NCBI GenBank assembly: GCA_020845495.1
Contig: JADLFM010000037.1
Location: forward strand, 39,585-103,584
Direction: 5' to 3'
Length of the DNA: 64,000 nucleotides
Origin: Chloroflexota bacterium
GTDB taxonomy: Bacteria > Chloroflexota > UBA6077 > JACCZL01
The notes beneath the pieces were generated by a model that made no database searches, was not told the DNA's origin, and saw only the letters and a list, made by a program, of their open reading frames with translations. Shown here in pieces: positions 63,124 to 64,000 of the stretch. The position numbers and the translations under genes were made by a program. Every line of letters begins with the position of its first letter. The first letter of the stretch is position 1.

Positions 63124-63810
63124 GTGAAAGTGCTGGTCGTCGACGACGACCCTGATCTGCTCGATCTGACGTCCTACGCGCTGCGCCGCGAGGGCTATAC
63201 CGTGGTGCCCGCGTCGGACGGGCAGCAGGCGCTCAAGCGCTGGGAGGCTGAGAGCCCCGACCTCGTGCTGCTCGACGCGAATATGCCGAGGCTGGACGGC
63301 TTCGAGGTCTGCCGCCGCATCCGTCAGCAGGCGTCAACGCCGGTCATCATGCTGACGGCACGCGATGACGAGGAAGACATCCTTCAGGGCTTGCAGCTTG
63401 GGGCTGACGACTATGTGACCAAGCCGTACAGCGCGAAGCAACTCGTGGCGCGCATGAAGGCGGTCTTGCGGCGCTGTCAGGCCGACCCGTACCGTCAGCC
63501 GGTGACGGAGCTTCGGGCCGGCGACCTCGTCCTCGATTTGCAATCGCATGAAGCGCGCAAGGCGGGCATCCTCGTCCAACTGACACCGCTCGAATTCCGG
63601 ATCGTCTACATGCTGGCGATGAACGAGGGGAAAGTCGTCCCGTACGTACGCCTGGTAGAGTACGCCTGGGGCTACGACGGCGGCGATTCAAGCTTGCTGA
63701 AGACCCACATCTCGCACGTCCGCTCGAAACTCGGCATGAGCGGAGATCAACCGGGCACCATCAAGTCGATCCCGGGCGTCGGGTACACGCTGACTCGCTC
63801 GACCGCCTGA
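63124..63810 (+). CDS. OmpR/PhoB-type response regulator
   Basis: The 228-residue transcription factor has a receiver domain (phosphoacceptor D51 in DLVLLDANMPRLDG, acidic pocket VVDDDPD, K100 in YVTKPYSAKQ) and a winged-helix DNA-binding domain (LTPLEFRIVYMLAMNEG, SLLKTHISHVRSKL, IPGVGYTL). The GTG at 63124 is supported by GGGAGGG 6 nt upstream. No histidine kinase gene is visible before the window ends. It is unrelated in type to the NarL-type regulator at 15284. Confidence 0.95.
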   Translation: MKVLVVDDDPDLLDLTSYALRREGYTVVPASDGQQALKRWEAESPDLVLLDANMPRLDGFEVCRRIRQQASTPVIMLTARDDEEDILQGLQLGADDYVTKPYSAKQLVARMKAVLRRCQADPYRQPVTELRAGDLVLDLQSHEARKAGILVQLTPLEFRIVYMLAMNEGKVVPYVRLVEYAWGYDGGDSSLLKTHISHVRSKLGMSGDQPGTIKSIPGVGYTLTRSTA

Positions 63811-63927
63811 GGTGGCCGCCGACCAGGGCTTCAACGACAGCACGCGGCGGGAGCACGGGCAGCCATCTGGACGAGGGGTGTCCCACAGGATATTGCGTCA
63901 AGTACCCTGAGGCGTGGGAGGGCGCCG

Positions 63928-64000
63928 ATGGGTCGGACGGATTGGGACGCCGAAGAGGCACGGTGGGCGGAGCAGATCGAGGCCGTGGTGGGCGGGATGC
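63928..64000 (+). CDS. Start of an unidentified gene, cut by the window end
   Basis: An ATG at 63928 with GGGAGG about 7 nt upstream opens a frame of 24 codons (MGRTDWDAEEARWAEQIEAV and on) that runs past the end of the window. The acidic, helix-like start matches no family with certainty. It may be co-transcribed with the response regulator, 117 bp upstream. Confidence 0.45.
   Translation, partial: MGRTDWDAEEARWAEQIEAVVGGM

Noticed and set aside
1..64000. tRNA, rRNA, phage and transposase genes
   Set aside because: No T-loop-like motif with matching stems, no rRNA stretch and no integrase or transposase motif was seen by eye; a covariance-model search would be decisive.

Overview
The window is about 67% G+C, uses GTG and TTG starts freely, and carries many long, perfect GC hairpins after genes. 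Gene content suggests a peptidoglycan-making member of the Chloroflexota, perhaps Thermomicrobia-like: a dcw cell-division cluster with MraZ control, many catabolic aldolase-fold and PLP enzymes, a sulfatase, secreted glycosidases and lipoproteins. This placement is inferred from gene content only. No rRNA, tRNA, CRISPR array, phage gene or transposase was found.

Layout. 1-10 kb: the tail of an unidentified gene; a divergent FMN-binding protein / WYL regulator pair with a perfect palindrome between them; a DapA-superfamily enzyme overlapping the regulator; a YprB-like nuclease with TPRs; a LysN-like aminotransferase; an unrecognised protein; and a CHASE2 class III cyclase. 10.5-15.2 kb: one gene for a 1537-residue secreted protein with two beta-helix modules. 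15.2-22.4 kb: a NarL-type regulator, homoserine dehydrogenase and the glutamate synthase large subunit. 22.6-28.6 kb: a YgjP-type metallopeptidase, a cupin, a RibD_C reductase overlapping an MDR dehydrogenase, and a large membrane protein. 28.6-36 kb, all on the minus strand: HpcH/HpaI aldolase, threonine synthase-like enzyme, lipoprotein glycosidase, sulfatase and class III aminotransferase. 36-46.8 kb: UppP, a urea transporter, a secreted glycosidase, a BMP lipoprotein, a GH15 enzyme, an SH3-domain lipoprotein, an MshA-like glycosyltransferase and a CdsZ-like zinc-ribbon protein.

47-62.3 kb is the dcw cluster, all on the plus strand: mraZ, rsmH, ftsL-like, ftsI, mraY, murD, ftsW, murC, murB, ftsQ, ftsA, ftsZ, then pgeF, a YggS-family gene and yggT. 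It is tightly packed, with several stop/start overlaps. A TTGCCC-N17-TACAAT promoter and four GTGG motifs spaced exactly 10 nt apart, as in MraZ boxes, lie just upstream of mraZ. murE, murF and murG are missing from their usual places. The window ends with a small acidic protein, an OmpR-type response regulator and the first codons of another gene.

No clearly new multi-gene system was found. The best leads are the dcw promoter/MraZ-box array and the reduced dcw order, the WYL/PPOX palindrome, the cysteine-repeat tail of the WYL regulator that overlaps the next gene, the RibD_C-MDR pair, the duplicated beta-helix protein, and the unrecognised protein beside the CHASE2 cyclase.
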